Source of the DNA: Novosphingobium malaysiense
Lineage (GTDB): Bacteria > Pseudomonadota > Alphaproteobacteria > Sphingomonadales > Sphingomonadaceae
Direction: 5' to 3'
DNA length: 64,000 bases
Assembly: GCF_000802225.1 (NCBI RefSeq)
Contig: NZ_JTDI01000001.1
Location: forward strand, 992,001-1,056,000
In this document: in pieces, positions 35,338-44,895 of the stretch
Layout of the letters: each line of letters begins with the position of its first letter
How positions within the stretch are numbered: the stretch's first letter is position 1
Translations under genes and position numbers: made by a program
The notes under the pieces: model-generated
Seen by the model: only the letters and a program-made list of their open reading frames with translations
What the model was told of the DNA's origin: nothing
The model's database searches: none

Positions 35338-37655
35338 CAGCCGGTCACCTTATCCAGAAGGCGCGCCGCCCAGGCCGCCTGTCCTACCGCCAGCCCACCA
35401 TCATTGGGGGGCACGCGGATGGCACGGTAAACGCGAAAGCCCGCCTCCTGCAAACGCGTCATCGCCAGTTCGGTGAGAAGCGCGTTCTGGAAGCATCCTC
35501 CAGACAATACGACCTGCGAGATACCCTCGTGCCGGGCGAGGGCGACGATGGTCTCGGCCAGCCAGTGGTGGAACCCGGCGGCCAGATCTGCAGCCTCCAC
35601 ACCGGCAAACGCGGCATCCGCCAACGCGGACACCATCGGCCGCCAGTCGATAGCCATCACGTCGCCTTCCGGCACGATCACCGGGCGCGGCAAGGCATGT
35701 ACCGTCCTCGCCGCCTGCGCCGCGAATTCGACCGCCATGGCCGCTTCGCCATCGAACGAGGCACGCTGGCAGAGGTTCAGAAGGCTTGCCACCGCATCGA
35801 ACAGCCGCCCGGCGCTGGAGGTGAGAGGGGCATTGAGCCCTCGTTCCGACATCGCGCGGAGCATCCCCCGTTCTTCCGCGGAAAAGGCCGCGAGAGGCGT
35901 ATGACCCCTATCCCACAAAGCATCGCCGTGGAGGGCATGAAGCACGCCAACGGCGGTTCGGCGCGGCTCGCGAATGGCTGCCTCGCCGCCCGGCAAGCGG
36001 AACGGCAACAGATGCGCGACGCGGCGATGCGCGGTGCCATCGACGGTGAGGAATTCGCCGCCCCACAGCGTTCCATCCTCGCCGCAGCCGGTGCCGTCCC
36101 AGGCTACGCCCAGAACCGGGCCGGTGAGCGCGTGCTCGGTCATGACAGCCAGAACATGCGCCAAGTGGTGGGGAACGCGGGAGACTGGATGCCCCATGCC
36201 ATCCGCCACGCGGGAGGTGTGATAGTCCGGATGCGCGTCGCAGGCGACCGCTGCAGGTTCAACGGCATAGAGCGAACGCATGGTCGTGACCGACCGTGCA
36301 AAGGCTTCGCGTGTCTCACTGTGGGCGAGGTCGCCGATGTGTGGGCCCAGCACGATCTGCCCGCTCCGTCCGAGTGCCAAGGCACTCTTCATATGCCCGC
36401 CCAACGCCACCAACGGTTGTGTCTGCTTTGGATCGGGCAACACCAGCGGCGCCAAACCGCGTGCGCAGCGCAAGACGGTCGGCTGGCCGGCAATCACCCG
36501 CAGCACTGAGTCATCGACCGGATGCAGGATCGGGCGGTCATGGGTCAGGAAGAAATCGGCAATATCGGCAAGCCGGGCGAAAGCCTCGTCATCATCGGCC
36601 GCAATAGGCTCGCCGCTGCGGTTGCCGCTGGTCGCTACGATGGGAAAGCCCAGCGCGTCCATCAGCAGGCCATGCAGCGGCGTAATGAGCAGCAACAGGC
36701 CGATGTTCGGATTGCCCGGCGCGACATTCGGCGCAAGAGGACGGACGGCATCCTTGCGCGCCTGGAGCAGCACGATCGGTGCCGCAGCGCTTTCCAGCGT
36801 GTCGCGCTCCAACGGGGAAAGATGCGCGATGGCCTCTGCTTCCGCCGACGAGCCAACCATCACGGCAAAAGGCTTGGCAGGACGATGCTTGCGCTCTCGC
36901 AGCCGCGCGACCGCTTCCTCATTCCGGGCATCGACGAGAAGTTGAAAACCGCCAAGCCCTTTAAGCGCTACGATACGGCCTTCGCGCAGGGCTTCTATCC
37001 CGCCCTGCAGCGCATCGTCCGACTTGGCCAGCAGCGTTCCATCGACAGCATGCAAGGCCAGTTGCGGCCCGCAATCGGGACAGGCGTTGGTCTCGGCATG
37101 GAAGCGGCGCGAAGCGGGATCGTCGTATTCGGCCTGACAGGCAGGGCACATCGCGAAGTGCCGCATGGCGGTGCGCGCCCGGTCGTAGGGCGCCGTCTCG
37201 ATAATGCTGTAGCGCGGGCCGCAGTGCATGCAGGTCGTGAAGGGATAGCGATAGCGGCGATCCGCCGGATCGAAGACTTCGGCGCGGCAGTCCTCGCACA
37301 TCGCCAGATCGGGCAGGATATGAGCTGAGGGCGCGGCATCAGAACTGCTTGATGAAATGGTAAAGCCCTGCCGCCCGGTTGGCTCAAGACTTTTCCGCGA
37401 AAGCCCTTCAATCAGGGCCGGTGGACGAACCTCGCGCCTTAGCCGCGCCAGAAACCGCTCGATCGCGCTGTCGGGCCCCTCCACTTCCAACGTGACGCCG
37501 GCAGCGGTGTTGCGCACGTAGCCTGCCAACCCCTCGTCCACCGCCAGTCGGTACACGAAAGGCCGGAAGCCCACGCCCTGTACGGCGCCTGTCACGTCCA
37601 GCCTGATCCGCTGGGCGTCTGGCACGGCAAGGCAGGCGGCAGGCTCCATCGGCAT
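35337..37655 (-). CDS. hypF: Carbamoyltransferase HypF
   Basis: The 772-residue protein makes the carbamoyl-adenylate precursor of cyanide. Domains in order are acylphosphatase-like (TGAVQGVGFRPFVYRLA, about 20-36), two zinc fingers (CEDC, CMHCG, CPACQ, CPDCG, about 118-195), a YrdC-like domain (GLGGFQLLVDA; FAVMVGS) and a Kae1-like domain (HHLAHVLAVM; VVLSGGCFQNALL). All expected parts are intact. The start is 37655 or the in-frame ATG at 37649. Confidence 0.97.
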   Translation of the reverse strand: MPMEPAACLAVPDAQRIRLDVTGAVQGVGFRPFVYRLAVDEGLAGYVRNTAAGVTLEVEGPDSAIERFLARLRREVRPPALIEGLSRKSLEPTGRQGFTISSSSSDAAPSAHILPDLAMCEDCRAEVFDPADRRYRYPFTTCMHCGPRYSIIETAPYDRARTAMRHFAMCPACQAEYDDPASRRFHAETNACPDCGPQLALHAVDGTLLAKSDDALQGGIEALREGRIVALKGLGGFQLLVDARNEEAVARLRERKHRPAKPFAVMVGSSAEAEAIAHLSPLERDTLESAAAPIVLLQARKDAVRPLAPNVAPGNPNIGLLLLITPLHGLLMDALGFPIVATSGNRSGEPIAADDDEAFARLADIADFFLTHDRPILHPVDDSVLRVIAGQPTVLRCARGLAPLVLPDPKQTQPLVALGGHMKSALALGRSGQIVLGPHIGDLAHSETREAFARSVTTMRSLYAVEPAAVACDAHPDYHTSRVADGMGHPVSRVPHHLAHVLAVMTEHALTGPVLGVAWDGTGCGEDGTLWGGEFLTVDGTAHRRVAHLLPFRLPGGEAAIREPRRTAVGVLHALHGDALWDRGHTPLAAFSAEERGMLRAMSERGLNAPLTSSAGRLFDAVASLLNLCQRASFDGEAAMAVEFAAQAARTVHALPRPVIVPEGDVMAIDWRPMVSALADAAFAGVEAADLAAGFHHWLAETIVALARHEGISQVVLSGGCFQNALLTELAMTRLQEAGFRVYRAIRVPPNDGGLAVGQAAWAARLLDKVTG

Positions 37656-37934
37656 TCAGTCTTCCGTCTCGGAGACCTCCAGATCGACGCTGCGGATCAT
37701 CACGTGCAGCGCATCGGGATCACCCGGATCGTCGGACGTGAGGATGTCCAGCGCCGCGCCCTCGGCGATCGTGCCGCGCGCCTCGTCGTCGAAGTGCTCG
37801 CGAAAGTGCTCGGGCGAGAACTGGCTCAGCGCGCCTAGCCAGACCTGAACCCCCGATACGGCCTCGGCGCCGGCATCGCGCGCCACCGTTTCCAGATGGC
37901 GGACGAGATCGCGGACAATGCCCGTTTCATGCAT
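37656..37934 (-). CDS. hypA: HypA-like nickel chaperone lacking the zinc-finger domain
   Basis: The protein starts with the nickel-binding MHE and keeps the HypA core (GAEAVSGVQVWLGALSQFSPEHF; TIAEGAALDI) and C-terminal strand (LHVMIRSVDLEVSE). It is only 92 residues instead of about 113-118, and contains no cysteine. The usual two-CxxC zinc module between core and C-terminal strand is replaced by SDDPGDPDA. HypA normally gives Ni to the large subunit with HypB. Loss of the zinc module suggests altered Ni delivery or HypB independence. Frame and neighbours are intact, so it is not a pseudogene. Confidence 0.85.
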   Translation of the reverse strand: MHETGIVRDLVRHLETVARDAGAEAVSGVQVWLGALSQFSPEHFREHFDDEARGTIAEGAALDILTSDDPGDPDALHVMIRSVDLEVSETED

Positions 37935-38406
37935 GGTTTGCAGCCTCCTGCAGTCTTGCCACTTCGGCGGTGATACGTTCCGCCACCGGGCCGATGGCCG
38001 CAGAGACGGGCGGCGTCATCTCTGCCCCTCCGTCGAAACGCTGCCCTTCGACAGCGTAGACGACGATATCAGGGGGCGCGAGATCGAGCGTCCGGGCGAG
38101 CGCGATCGCTTCGCCCAATCCGAACGCATGGCTGGAGAGGAACGCCATGTCGCGCGGCAACTCCTCCTCTGCCAGATCGATGCGGTGAATGCGGCCCGGC
38201 TGATCGCCACCGCCTGCGGCATCGACGCAGATGAGCGCATCGAAACCGGCCCAGTCCTCAAGCATCGTCAGCATGTCGCCGCTACGCGCCATGAGCGTCA
38301 CCTCGGGCGGCAACTTGCCGGCCAGCGCCTCGGCGACAGCCGGTCCCAAACCGTCGTCGCCCCGGTCGGGGTTGCCCAGGCACAGGACCAGCAGGCGCCG
38401 CGTCAC
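37927..38406 (-). CDS. [NiFe] hydrogenase maturation protease
   Basis: The roughly 159-residue HyaD/HybD/HycI-type endopeptidase cuts the large subunit after its C-terminal DPCxxCxxH once nickel is in place. The family motif reads [12 protein letters not shown] near the N-terminus and the metal-binding His lies in [11 protein letters not shown]. The GTG at 38406 overlaps the large-subunit stop (GTGA) and begins [12 protein letters not shown]; an upstream ATG at 38445 is less likely. It lies directly behind its substrate gene. Confidence 0.92.
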   Translation of the reverse strand: MTRRLLVLCLGNPDRGDDGLGPAVAEALAGKLPPEVTLMARSGDMLTMLEDWAGFDALICVDAAGGGDQPGRIHRIDLAEEELPRDMAFLSSHAFGLGEAIALARTLDLAPPDIVVYAVEGQRFDGGAEMTPPVSAAIGPVAERITAEVARLQEAANHA

Positions 38407-39692
38407 GTGCGGTGCACCGACAGCTTGAGGAAGTGCGCCGAGCACGAGATGCAGGGATCGTAATTGCGAATCGACTGCTCGCAGAGATGCCGGATCACGT
38501 CGTCGGGCTCGCTGGCAATCGGCGCGGCGACGGCGGCGACGTCTTCCTCGATGCTTGGCTGGTTCTGCGACGTGGGCGGCACGATGCGCGCGGTGCGGAT
38601 CGTGCCGTCTTCCTCGAAATCGTAGCGATGCCAGCAGATGCCACGCGGGGCCTCGCTGCAGCCGAAACCGGTTCTCGCACGCGGTTCGAGCGGTACGGCG
38701 GGGCTCTCCGGCTGCTCGTAGGCGGCAATGAGACGCAAGCCCTCCTCACAGGCAAAGGCCGTTTCCAGCGCGCGCACGACGATGCTGCGGAAAGGATTGG
38801 AGCACACTGGTCCGAGCCCCGCCTCGCGCGCCAGTCCCCGGATCGAACCCGGCAGGCGGTCGTAGTTCAGCGCGTAGCGCGCCATCGGCCCCACCAGATA
38901 GGCCCCGCGCCGCTTCACCAGCGCATGCAGCGCGGTGGAATGAGCGACGTGGCGTTCCTCGAATTCGCTTTCGAAATCGGCAATGTCGATATCGATATCG
39001 CGGTTCGAAACCAGCCGTCCTTCGGTGATCGGATATTCGTCCGGGTGGCGCATCGCGACGAATTCGTAGTCGCGTTCGAGGTCGGGGAAATCGAACGTCG
39101 CAACCCAGCGCACCAGATCGACAGCCAGGTCGAAGGCCTGCTTGAGCTCTTCCGCCAGCGGCACAAGTTCGGCCTTGGTGGGCACCTTGTAGAACCCGCC
39201 CGGCTTCACGTTCACCGGATGGATCTCGCGACCGCCCAAAATCCGCAGGATGGCATTACCGGTCTTCTTGAGCGCCAGCCCCTTGCGCACGACGTCGCCG
39301 TGCTTTTCCGCCATGCGGATCGCATCGGGATAGCCGAGGAAATCGGGCGCGTGGAGCATCACCACATGCAGCGCATGGCTTTCGATCCATTCGCCGCAAT
39401 AGAGCAGCCGCCGCAGCGCGCGCAGTTGCCCTTCGACCTTCACGCCGAAAGCATTCTCCACCGCCTGCACGGAACTCATCTGGTAGGCGACCGGGCAGAT
39501 GCCGCAGATGCGCGCGACGATGTCCGGCAGCTCGATGTGCGAGCGGCCCTGCAGGAAGGCTTCGTAGAAACGCGGCGGCTCGAAGATGCGCAGGTTCGCG
39601 GTCTTCACCGTGCCGCCCTCGATATGCAGATCGAGGGCGCCTTCGCCTTCGACGCGGGCGAGATAATCGACCTTGATCGTCTTAGTCGTCAT
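38403..39692 (-). CDS. [NiFe] hydrogenase large (catalytic) subunit, group 3b-like
   Basis: The 429-residue subunit binds the NiFe centre through [11 protein letters not shown] (N-terminal cysteine pair) and DPCISCSAH (C-terminal pair). A 9-residue tail, FLKLSVHRT, follows for removal by the protease. The N-terminus [14 protein letters not shown] is typical. Short length and company with NAD(P)/FAD and [4Fe-4S] subunits place it with group 3 cytosolic hydrogenases, most likely 3b (alpha subunit of sulfhydrogenase). It exchanges H2 with NAD(P)H. The small-subunit stop overlaps its start by 11 bases. Confidence 0.95.
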   Translation of the reverse strand: MTTKTIKVDYLARVEGEGALDLHIEGGTVKTANLRIFEPPRFYEAFLQGRSHIELPDIVARICGICPVAYQMSSVQAVENAFGVKVEGQLRALRRLLYCGEWIESHALHVVMLHAPDFLGYPDAIRMAEKHGDVVRKGLALKKTGNAILRILGGREIHPVNVKPGGFYKVPTKAELVPLAEELKQAFDLAVDLVRWVATFDFPDLERDYEFVAMRHPDEYPITEGRLVSNRDIDIDIADFESEFEERHVAHSTALHALVKRRGAYLVGPMARYALNYDRLPGSIRGLAREAGLGPVCSNPFRSIVVRALETAFACEEGLRLIAAYEQPESPAVPLEPRARTGFGCSEAPRGICWHRYDFEEDGTIRTARIVPPTSQNQPSIEEDVAAVAAPIASEPDDVIRHLCEQSIRNYDPCISCSAHFLKLSVHRT

Positions 39693-40452
39693 GCGCCGCG
39701 CTCTCCTTGCGGAAGGGTTCGGCCCAGGCATTGAAGCTGCGCAGGGCGCGCCGGATATCGCGTCCGTCGGCGCCCAGTTCGCGCCATCCGCGGGCCAGCG
39801 CCGGCATGTTGGGCGTTTCCATCGGACCGTAACAGCCATAGCAGCCACGCCGGTAGGCCGGGCAGATCGCGCCGCAGCCGGCATGGGTCACCGGGCCGAG
39901 GCAGGGCGTGCCCTGTACCATCACGCAGACGCTGCCGCGCTGCTTGCACTCGATGCAGACGCTGTGCGCGGGCACCGCCGGCTTGCGGCCCGCGAGAAAG
40001 GCCGAGATCACCTCGACCAGTTGCGCCTTATTGATCGGACAACCGTGGAGTTCGTAGTCGACCGGGATATGCGCCGAGATCGGCGTCGATGTCGCCAGCG
40101 TGTCGATGTACTGCGGCGAGGCATAGACTGCGGCCACGAAGTCCTTCACGTCGGCGAAATTGCGCAGCGCCTGGATGCCGCCCGCCGTCGCGCAGGCGCC
40201 GATGGTGACGAGGAACTTCGATTGCTTGCGCACTGCCAGAATGCGCTCGGCATCGTGCGGCGTGGTGATCGATCCTTCGACCAGCGAGAGGTCGTAGGGC
40301 CCTTCGACAATGGCGCTCGAGGCTTCGGGGAAGTTCGCGATCTCCACCGCCCCGGCCACGGCCAGCAGTTCGTCCTCGCAATCGAGCAGCGAGAGCTGGC
40401 AGCCGTCGCACGAGGCGAACTTCCATACGGCGAGTTTGGGGCGGGCGGTCAT
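39682..40452 (-). CDS. [NiFe] hydrogenase small (delta) subunit
   Basis: The 256-residue subunit carries the electron-wire cysteines: [14 protein letters not shown] for the proximal cluster, GACATAGG and HGCPINK, then a C-terminal set ([36 protein letters not shown]) for further [4Fe-4S] clusters. There is no twin-arginine signal or membrane anchor, so the enzyme is cytoplasmic. The pattern fits F420-nonreducing/NADP-linked group 3 small subunits. Two bases separate it from the FAD subunit gene. Confidence 0.95.
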   Translation of the reverse strand: MTARPKLAVWKFASCDGCQLSLLDCEDELLAVAGAVEIANFPEASSAIVEGPYDLSLVEGSITTPHDAERILAVRKQSKFLVTIGACATAGGIQALRNFADVKDFVAAVYASPQYIDTLATSTPISAHIPVDYELHGCPINKAQLVEVISAFLAGRKPAVPAHSVCIECKQRGSVCVMVQGTPCLGPVTHAGCGAICPAYRRGCYGCYGPMETPNMPALARGWRELGADGRDIRRALRSFNAWAEPFRKESAAHDD

Positions 40453-40453
40453 G

Positions 40454-41296
40454 TCAGATCTCCTGCACCGCCAGCAGCCCGGAAATCCGATCGAGCGGGA
40501 AGACCGGGCCATCCTTGCAGACGAAGGTGGGCCCGAACTGGCAATGGCCGCACAGACCGATCGCGCACTTCATGTTGCGCTCCATCGACAGGTGTATCTC
40601 GCTTGCCGGCACGCCCGCCTTGAGCAGGGCGCTGGCGGCAAAGCGCATCATTACTTCGGGACCGCAGACCATGGCTACGGTCTTGTCCGGATCGAACGGC
40701 GAGCGCGGGATCAGGGTGGTGACGAAGCCGACATCGCCGTGCCAGTCCGTCCCGGCATGGTCGACCGTGACTTCCACCGTCACGTCGAGCCGCTGCCGCC
40801 ACTCCTCCAGATCGTGCTGATAGAGGATGTCGTGCGGGCTGCGGCAGCCGACGAGGATCGTCACCCGGCCATAGCGCTCGCGATGGGCAAGCACGTCCTG
40901 GATGGCGGGCCGTAGCGGCGCGAGGCCGAGCCCGCCCGCGACGATCAGAACATCGCGGCCTTCCGCTTTGACGACAGGCCAGCCGGTGCCGAACGGCCCG
41001 CGCACGCCCAGCGTCGCGCCCGGCTCCAGCCGCGCCAGCGCGCCGCTGACCGCGCCGGCATTGCGGACGGTATGGACGAAGCCGGTCCCCAGCCGGGCGC
41101 TGGCACTCATGCTGATCGCCACTTCACCGACACCGAAGGCATAGAGCATGTTGAACTGGCCGGGCCGGAAATCGGGCCGCGGGCCCGATTGCGGCTCCAG
41201 TTCCAGGGTTACGGCATCGGCCAATTCGCGCCGCACCTTCCCGACGCGGTATAGATCGGGAAGGAAAGGATCGGCAGCGAAAACGTCCGAAGGCAT
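40454..41296 (-). CDS. Hydrogenase FAD/NAD(P)-binding (gamma) subunit
   Basis: The 280-residue subunit has a ferredoxin-reductase-like fold. [20 protein letters not shown] binds [18 protein letters not shown] and [11 protein letters not shown] bind NAD(P), and the C-terminal [17 protein letters not shown] supplies four cysteines for a [2Fe-2S] cluster. It passes electrons between H2 and NAD(P)H, as HydG/HyhG does. Its ATG overlaps the stop of the CNB-domain gene. Confidence 0.95.
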   Translation of the reverse strand: MPSDVFAADPFLPDLYRVGKVRRELADAVTLELEPQSGPRPDFRPGQFNMLYAFGVGEVAISMSASARLGTGFVHTVRNAGAVSGALARLEPGATLGVRGPFGTGWPVVKAEGRDVLIVAGGLGLAPLRPAIQDVLAHRERYGRVTILVGCRSPHDILYQHDLEEWRQRLDVTVEVTVDHAGTDWHGDVGFVTTLIPRSPFDPDKTVAMVCGPEVMMRFAASALLKAGVPASEIHLSMERNMKCAIGLCGHCQFGPTFVCKDGPVFPLDRISGLLAVQEI

Positions 41297-41760
41297 CAGG
41301 GCTGCCCGTAAACGTCGAGAATTTGGAGCCGCGTCGCATGCAACCGCTTGACCATGACCGGCAGGAACCGCTTCATCATCTCGTAGCCGAGGTGATGGTC
41401 GGCCTCGCATTTTCCACGCAGGCACTTGGCATCGATGCCGATGGCGCGGACCGGTTCCACGGCGCGCGCATCGAATTCCGCGCGGTATGGCGGAATCAGC
41501 CACGACACGCCTACGATCTCCCCTTCGCCCAGCGTCGTGACGATCACCGGCGCGCGGGCGGGCGCGGTTATTTCCAGCGCGACCTTGCCTTGTCGAACGA
41601 GGAAGAACCTGTCCGCCGGATCGCCTTCCCGGATGAGGTATTCACCCGCCTTGAAATGTTGATTGCGCGCGCAGCCGGCAAGCAGTTCGACGAATTCCGC
41701 CGGAAAGTCCGCGAAGAAGGCCTGGCTGGCGAGGATCCGGTCCATTGTCTCGATGCTCAT
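41296..41760 (-). CDS. Cyclic-nucleotide-binding-domain protein within hydrogenase operon
   Basis: The 154-residue protein is a single CRP/CAP-type CNB domain with flanking helices and no helix-turn-helix. The beta-roll reads FKAGEYLIREGDPADRFFLV, GKVALEI and LGEGEIVGVS. The phosphate-binding cassette continues IPPYRAEFDARAV and lacks the canonical R(T/S)A, so nucleotide binding is uncertain. A CLRGKC cysteine pair is unusual. It is overlapped by genes on both sides, between the [4Fe-4S] and FAD subunits. It may be a regulatory subunit rather than a transcription factor. Confidence 0.88.
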   Translation of the reverse strand: MSIETMDRILASQAFFADFPAEFVELLAGCARNQHFKAGEYLIREGDPADRFFLVRQGKVALEITAPARAPVIVTTLGEGEIVGVSWLIPPYRAEFDARAVEPVRAIGIDAKCLRGKCEADHHLGYEMMKRFLPVMVKRLHATRLQILDVYGQP

Positions 41761-42905
41761 CAGCTCCTCCCCTCGCCCGGCGTGGCCCGGATGGCGGCAG
41801 CCTCCTGCGTCAGGTCGATACCGACCGGGCACCATGTGATGCAGCGCCCGCAGCCAACACATCCAGAGGTGCCGAACTGATCAATCCAGTTCGCCAGCTT
41901 GTGCGTCATCCACTGCCGGTACCGCGAAGCTGTCGAGGCACGCACGCTGCCGCCGTGAATGTACGAAAAATCCATCGTGAAACAGGAATCCCACTTGCGT
42001 ACGCGCTCGGCTTCACGGTTTGCGAGATCGCTGTGATCTTCCACCGTCGAACAGAAGCAGGTGGGGCAGACCATCGTGCAATTGGCGCATGTAAGGCAAC
42101 GATCCGCCACATCATCCCATCGCGGATGTTCGAGATTGCCCTGCAGCAACTCCTTGAGGCCATCGGTATCGAGGTGCCGGCCCATCTGGGCGGCGGTACG
42201 CTCGACGATGGCACTGGCTGCTCCGATGCGAGCCTCGTCGGCGCGAACGTGCGGCACCTGCGCCATGACGCTCCGGCCTTCCTCGCTGCCGATTTCGACA
42301 AGAAAGCGGTGCTCCGCCCCTTCGATCATTTCGGTCAATGCCAGGTCGAAACCGTGGGTAGCTCTGGGGCCGGTCTCCATCGACACACAAAAGCAGGTTC
42401 CACCCGCCTGCCCGCAGTTGACGGCAACGATGAAGGCATCCGATCGCCGTGCGGCATAGGCGGTGTCGGTATAGGGCCCTTGTTCAAAGACCCGGTCCTG
42501 AATGGCGATGGCCTCGATCTCGCAGGCGCGCACACCGATGAACGCAAAACGGTCAGCGGGGCGTTCCGGACGGGACACCGCCATTGTGCCGTCGTCTTCC
42601 CGCCGCGCTTTCCACAAAGTCTCGACAGGCGGGAACAGGAACTTCTTCCACGAATGCGGTCCCACCACGTAACCGAAGCAGGCCTCGTCCTCCCGCCGTT
42701 CGAGCGCATAACGCCCCGCCTCCTGCCGATCGGTCCACCCCCTGGGCAGGGACCCGAGACCAGCGATATCGTCATAGACGATGGCTTCGTCGCGCACTGT
42801 CGGACCCACCACCCGGCGCCCGTCCTGCGAGAGAGCATCGATCAGGCATTGCAGGCCGTGCGCATCGATCACGACGTGCGACGTGTCTGGCCTGATGTCC
42901 TGCAT
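41760..42905 (-). CDS. Hydrogenase [4Fe-4S] (beta) subunit
   Basis: The 381-residue protein of the HydB/AsrA-like family has two ferredoxin cluster motifs: CLTCANCTMVCPTCFC and CVGCGRCITWCPVGIDLTQE near the C-terminus. An N-terminal region with GVRACEIEAIAIQD and CGQAGGTCFC is typical of these subunits. It links the FAD subunit to the hydrogenase core. It is the first gene of the operon. The ATG at 42905 has GAGG eight bases upstream and is preferred to a TTG at 42932. Confidence 0.92.
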   Translation of the reverse strand: MQDIRPDTSHVVIDAHGLQCLIDALSQDGRRVVGPTVRDEAIVYDDIAGLGSLPRGWTDRQEAGRYALERREDEACFGYVVGPHSWKKFLFPPVETLWKARREDDGTMAVSRPERPADRFAFIGVRACEIEAIAIQDRVFEQGPYTDTAYAARRSDAFIVAVNCGQAGGTCFCVSMETGPRATHGFDLALTEMIEGAEHRFLVEIGSEEGRSVMAQVPHVRADEARIGAASAIVERTAAQMGRHLDTDGLKELLQGNLEHPRWDDVADRCLTCANCTMVCPTCFCSTVEDHSDLANREAERVRKWDSCFTMDFSYIHGGSVRASTASRYRQWMTHKLANWIDQFGTSGCVGCGRCITWCPVGIDLTQEAAAIRATPGEGRS

Positions 42906-43147
42906 GGCTTCAGCCTCGTTGCCGGCAATCAATCATCATGTCCGGTGCCTACAGCCACCGAGTGACCAATGCCTCATAAGCGATCTAGCGCGTGGGAACC
43001 AGACTTGCAGCCGTCGATCATTGAGGCCAGTCAATCCTCGTTCCCGTTCGACGGCTCGCAAGCCGGCTCCGGGAATCTACCCAGTGCGCGCGTCGTTCGA
43101 ATGCTCCAGCATAACCGTTCCGGAAAAGCCAGACCACCGAGGTGACA

Positions 43148-43906
43148 ATGCGGATCGAGGGCGCCACCGCCGAAAACGGTAAGAAAACAGGCTTCGTCGA
43201 ACATCGCGGGGCCTACCGCGCGCCCCATCCCGTCGATTCGATCCATGTTGCGCAGCCAGCGCGTCTGAGCGACCTGCGCGACATGCTTTCAGCCATCGCA
43301 AGTGGTTTCGGCCTTATCGAGAGCAGCGCAAACGAAGCGAAGCGCGGCGCCATCCTCGACTCCATGCGCCGGACCACGGCTTGCGCCCAGGACCTTGCGG
43401 CCCGTCTCTTGGTAGAACAGCGAGCCCGGGCGAAAACCCGCATAGACGTGGGCGAAATCCTGTCGCGTCTCGCCGGCAAGCTGCGGCCGCACCTGCCAGA
43501 GGATATACTGCTGAGTGTCAGGGTATGGCAGGGCCTGCCCTTCATTGTTGCCGATCCAGATGAATTCGAAGCGGCGATCAAGAGCCTGATCCGCAATGCG
43601 GAGGAAGCGATTCATCGTGGCGGGGTCATCACGGTCGATGCCCGGCCTTCGCGAGGACAGGTCCTGGTAGCCGTCGCCGACACCGGCACCGGAATGGAAC
43701 CCCAGGTTCTCGAACGCGCGGCGACGTCGTTCTTCACGACCAAGCCCGGCAAGGACGTCGGGCTCGGGCTCATGCAGGTAAAGCGCTTCGCCGCCCAGCT
43801 TGGCGGGCATCTCTCGATCCGGAGCACGCCGGAAAAAGGCAGCCTTTTCGTGCTCCATCTGCCCGGCGCACAGACAGCCGGGACGGCCTCGGCCTCATAC
43901 GCATGA
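43148..43906 (+). CDS. Histidine-kinase-like ATPase without phospho-acceptor His
   Basis: The 252-residue soluble protein has a HATPase_c domain with all boxes: N (LIRNAEEAIHRGG), G1 (VADTGTGMEP), F (TSFFTTKPGKD) and G2 (VGLGLMQVKRFAAQLGG). The dimerisation helix reads LSDLRDMLSAIASGF where NtrB-like kinases have HDFNNLLxxI, so the phospho-acceptor His is Ser. GAGGTGA precedes the ATG. It is divergent from the hydrogenase operon, with 242 bases between. It may be a pseudokinase, an anti-sigma-like factor or partner of another kinase. Confidence 0.8.
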   Translation: MRIEGATAENGKKTGFVEHRGAYRAPHPVDSIHVAQPARLSDLRDMLSAIASGFGLIESSANEAKRGAILDSMRRTTACAQDLAARLLVEQRARAKTRIDVGEILSRLAGKLRPHLPEDILLSVRVWQGLPFIVADPDEFEAAIKSLIRNAEEAIHRGGVITVDARPSRGQVLVAVADTGTGMEPQVLERAATSFFTTKPGKDVGLGLMQVKRFAAQLGGHLSIRSTPEKGSLFVLHLPGAQTAGTASASYA

Positions 43907-44067
43907 CATTTCCGCAGGGGGCACCCTGCACCCGGCGTTGAAGGTCCACTCTGTGCGGCAGGGGCGGACTCATCTCGCAAGCACAACCGGCATGCCTATA
44001 TGAGGTAAGGGCTGCCGAGCCCCGCGAGACAATTCAACGCCACGCCAGCCGCAAGCGGACAGATGCC

Positions 44068-44742
44068 ATGAAACCTCTGACGGAAGATCACCTTGCCATC
44101 TACCGGCGCCACATGGTCGAAGTGATCGACATCCATTTCGACCTGCTGAGCGACGAACTCGGCAAGCCGCACATGGGCGAGCGGCTGCGCGAAGCCCTGC
44201 TCAAGGTCCCCCGCCATGTCTTCGTCCCGCGCGAACTGATCCTCGCATCCTACCAGGACGGGCCGCTGCCGATCGGTTTCGACAAGACCATCTCCCAGCC
44301 CTTCATAGCGGCACTGATGATAGACCTGCTCGACGTGCAACCCGACGACAGCGTGCTCGAGGTCGGGACCGGATACGGCTATCAGGCCGCCCTGCTCGCC
44401 GAACTGAGCCGCCACGTCGCCAGCATCGATGTGGTCGAGGAATTCATCGAGATGGCCGAGTCGCGCCTCATGACGCTCGGCTACGAGGACGTCGATCTGC
44501 GCGTTGGCGACGGGTCGCGCGGATGGCCGGAGAAGGCGCCGTTCGACAAGATTCTCGTCACCGCCGCGGAAGAGGAGATTCCTGCGCCACTGGCCGAACA
44601 ACTCAAGGCGGGCGGCCGGCTCGTGATGCCGCTGGGGCCGTCCGACACGCAGCAGATCACGCTGGTCGAAAAGAACGACGACGGTACACTGGCGAAGACG
44701 CCCATCATGCCGGCACGCTTCACGCCGCTCGAGACGGTCTAG
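44068..44742 (+). CDS. pcm: Protein-L-isoaspartate O-methyltransferase
   Basis: This 224-residue repair enzyme methylates isoaspartyl residues using SAM. Diagnostic segments are FVPRELILASYQDGPLPIGF, TISQPFIAALM, VLEVGTGYGYQAALLAEL (SAM site) and DKILVTAAEEEIPAPLAEQL. Length matches the bacterial family. It stands alone, 160 bases after the kinase-like gene and 150 before the polysaccharide genes. Confidence 0.95.
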   Translation: MKPLTEDHLAIYRRHMVEVIDIHFDLLSDELGKPHMGERLREALLKVPRHVFVPRELILASYQDGPLPIGFDKTISQPFIAALMIDLLDVQPDDSVLEVGTGYGYQAALLAELSRHVASIDVVEEFIEMAESRLMTLGYEDVDLRVGDGSRGWPEKAPFDKILVTAAEEEIPAPLAEQLKAGGRLVMPLGPSDTQQITLVEKNDDGTLAKTPIMPARFTPLETV

Positions 44743-44895
44743 CGCGAACCCGCGACAAACCGGGCGGCGCGCGCTCCGTCCCCAATCGCCTCGACAGCGG
44801 TCATCGGTAACCCGCTTTTCGCAGGAAGTCGGTGTTCCAGATATTTTTTCCGACGCGCGACTGGGGAGACCGGCCGGCCGCGGCGTCGTGGGGGC

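Noticed and set aside
38403..39692. Hydrogenase large subunit with an abnormally short C-terminal tail
   Set aside because: Short tails after DPCxxCxxH are usual for group 3b-type subunits and the protease gene is adjacent.
32946..42905. A HoxFUYH (group 3d) or uptake (group 1) hydrogenase
   Set aside because: No diaphorase HoxF/U, no Tat signal or cytochrome b subunit; the beta-gamma-delta-alpha set fits group 3b better.
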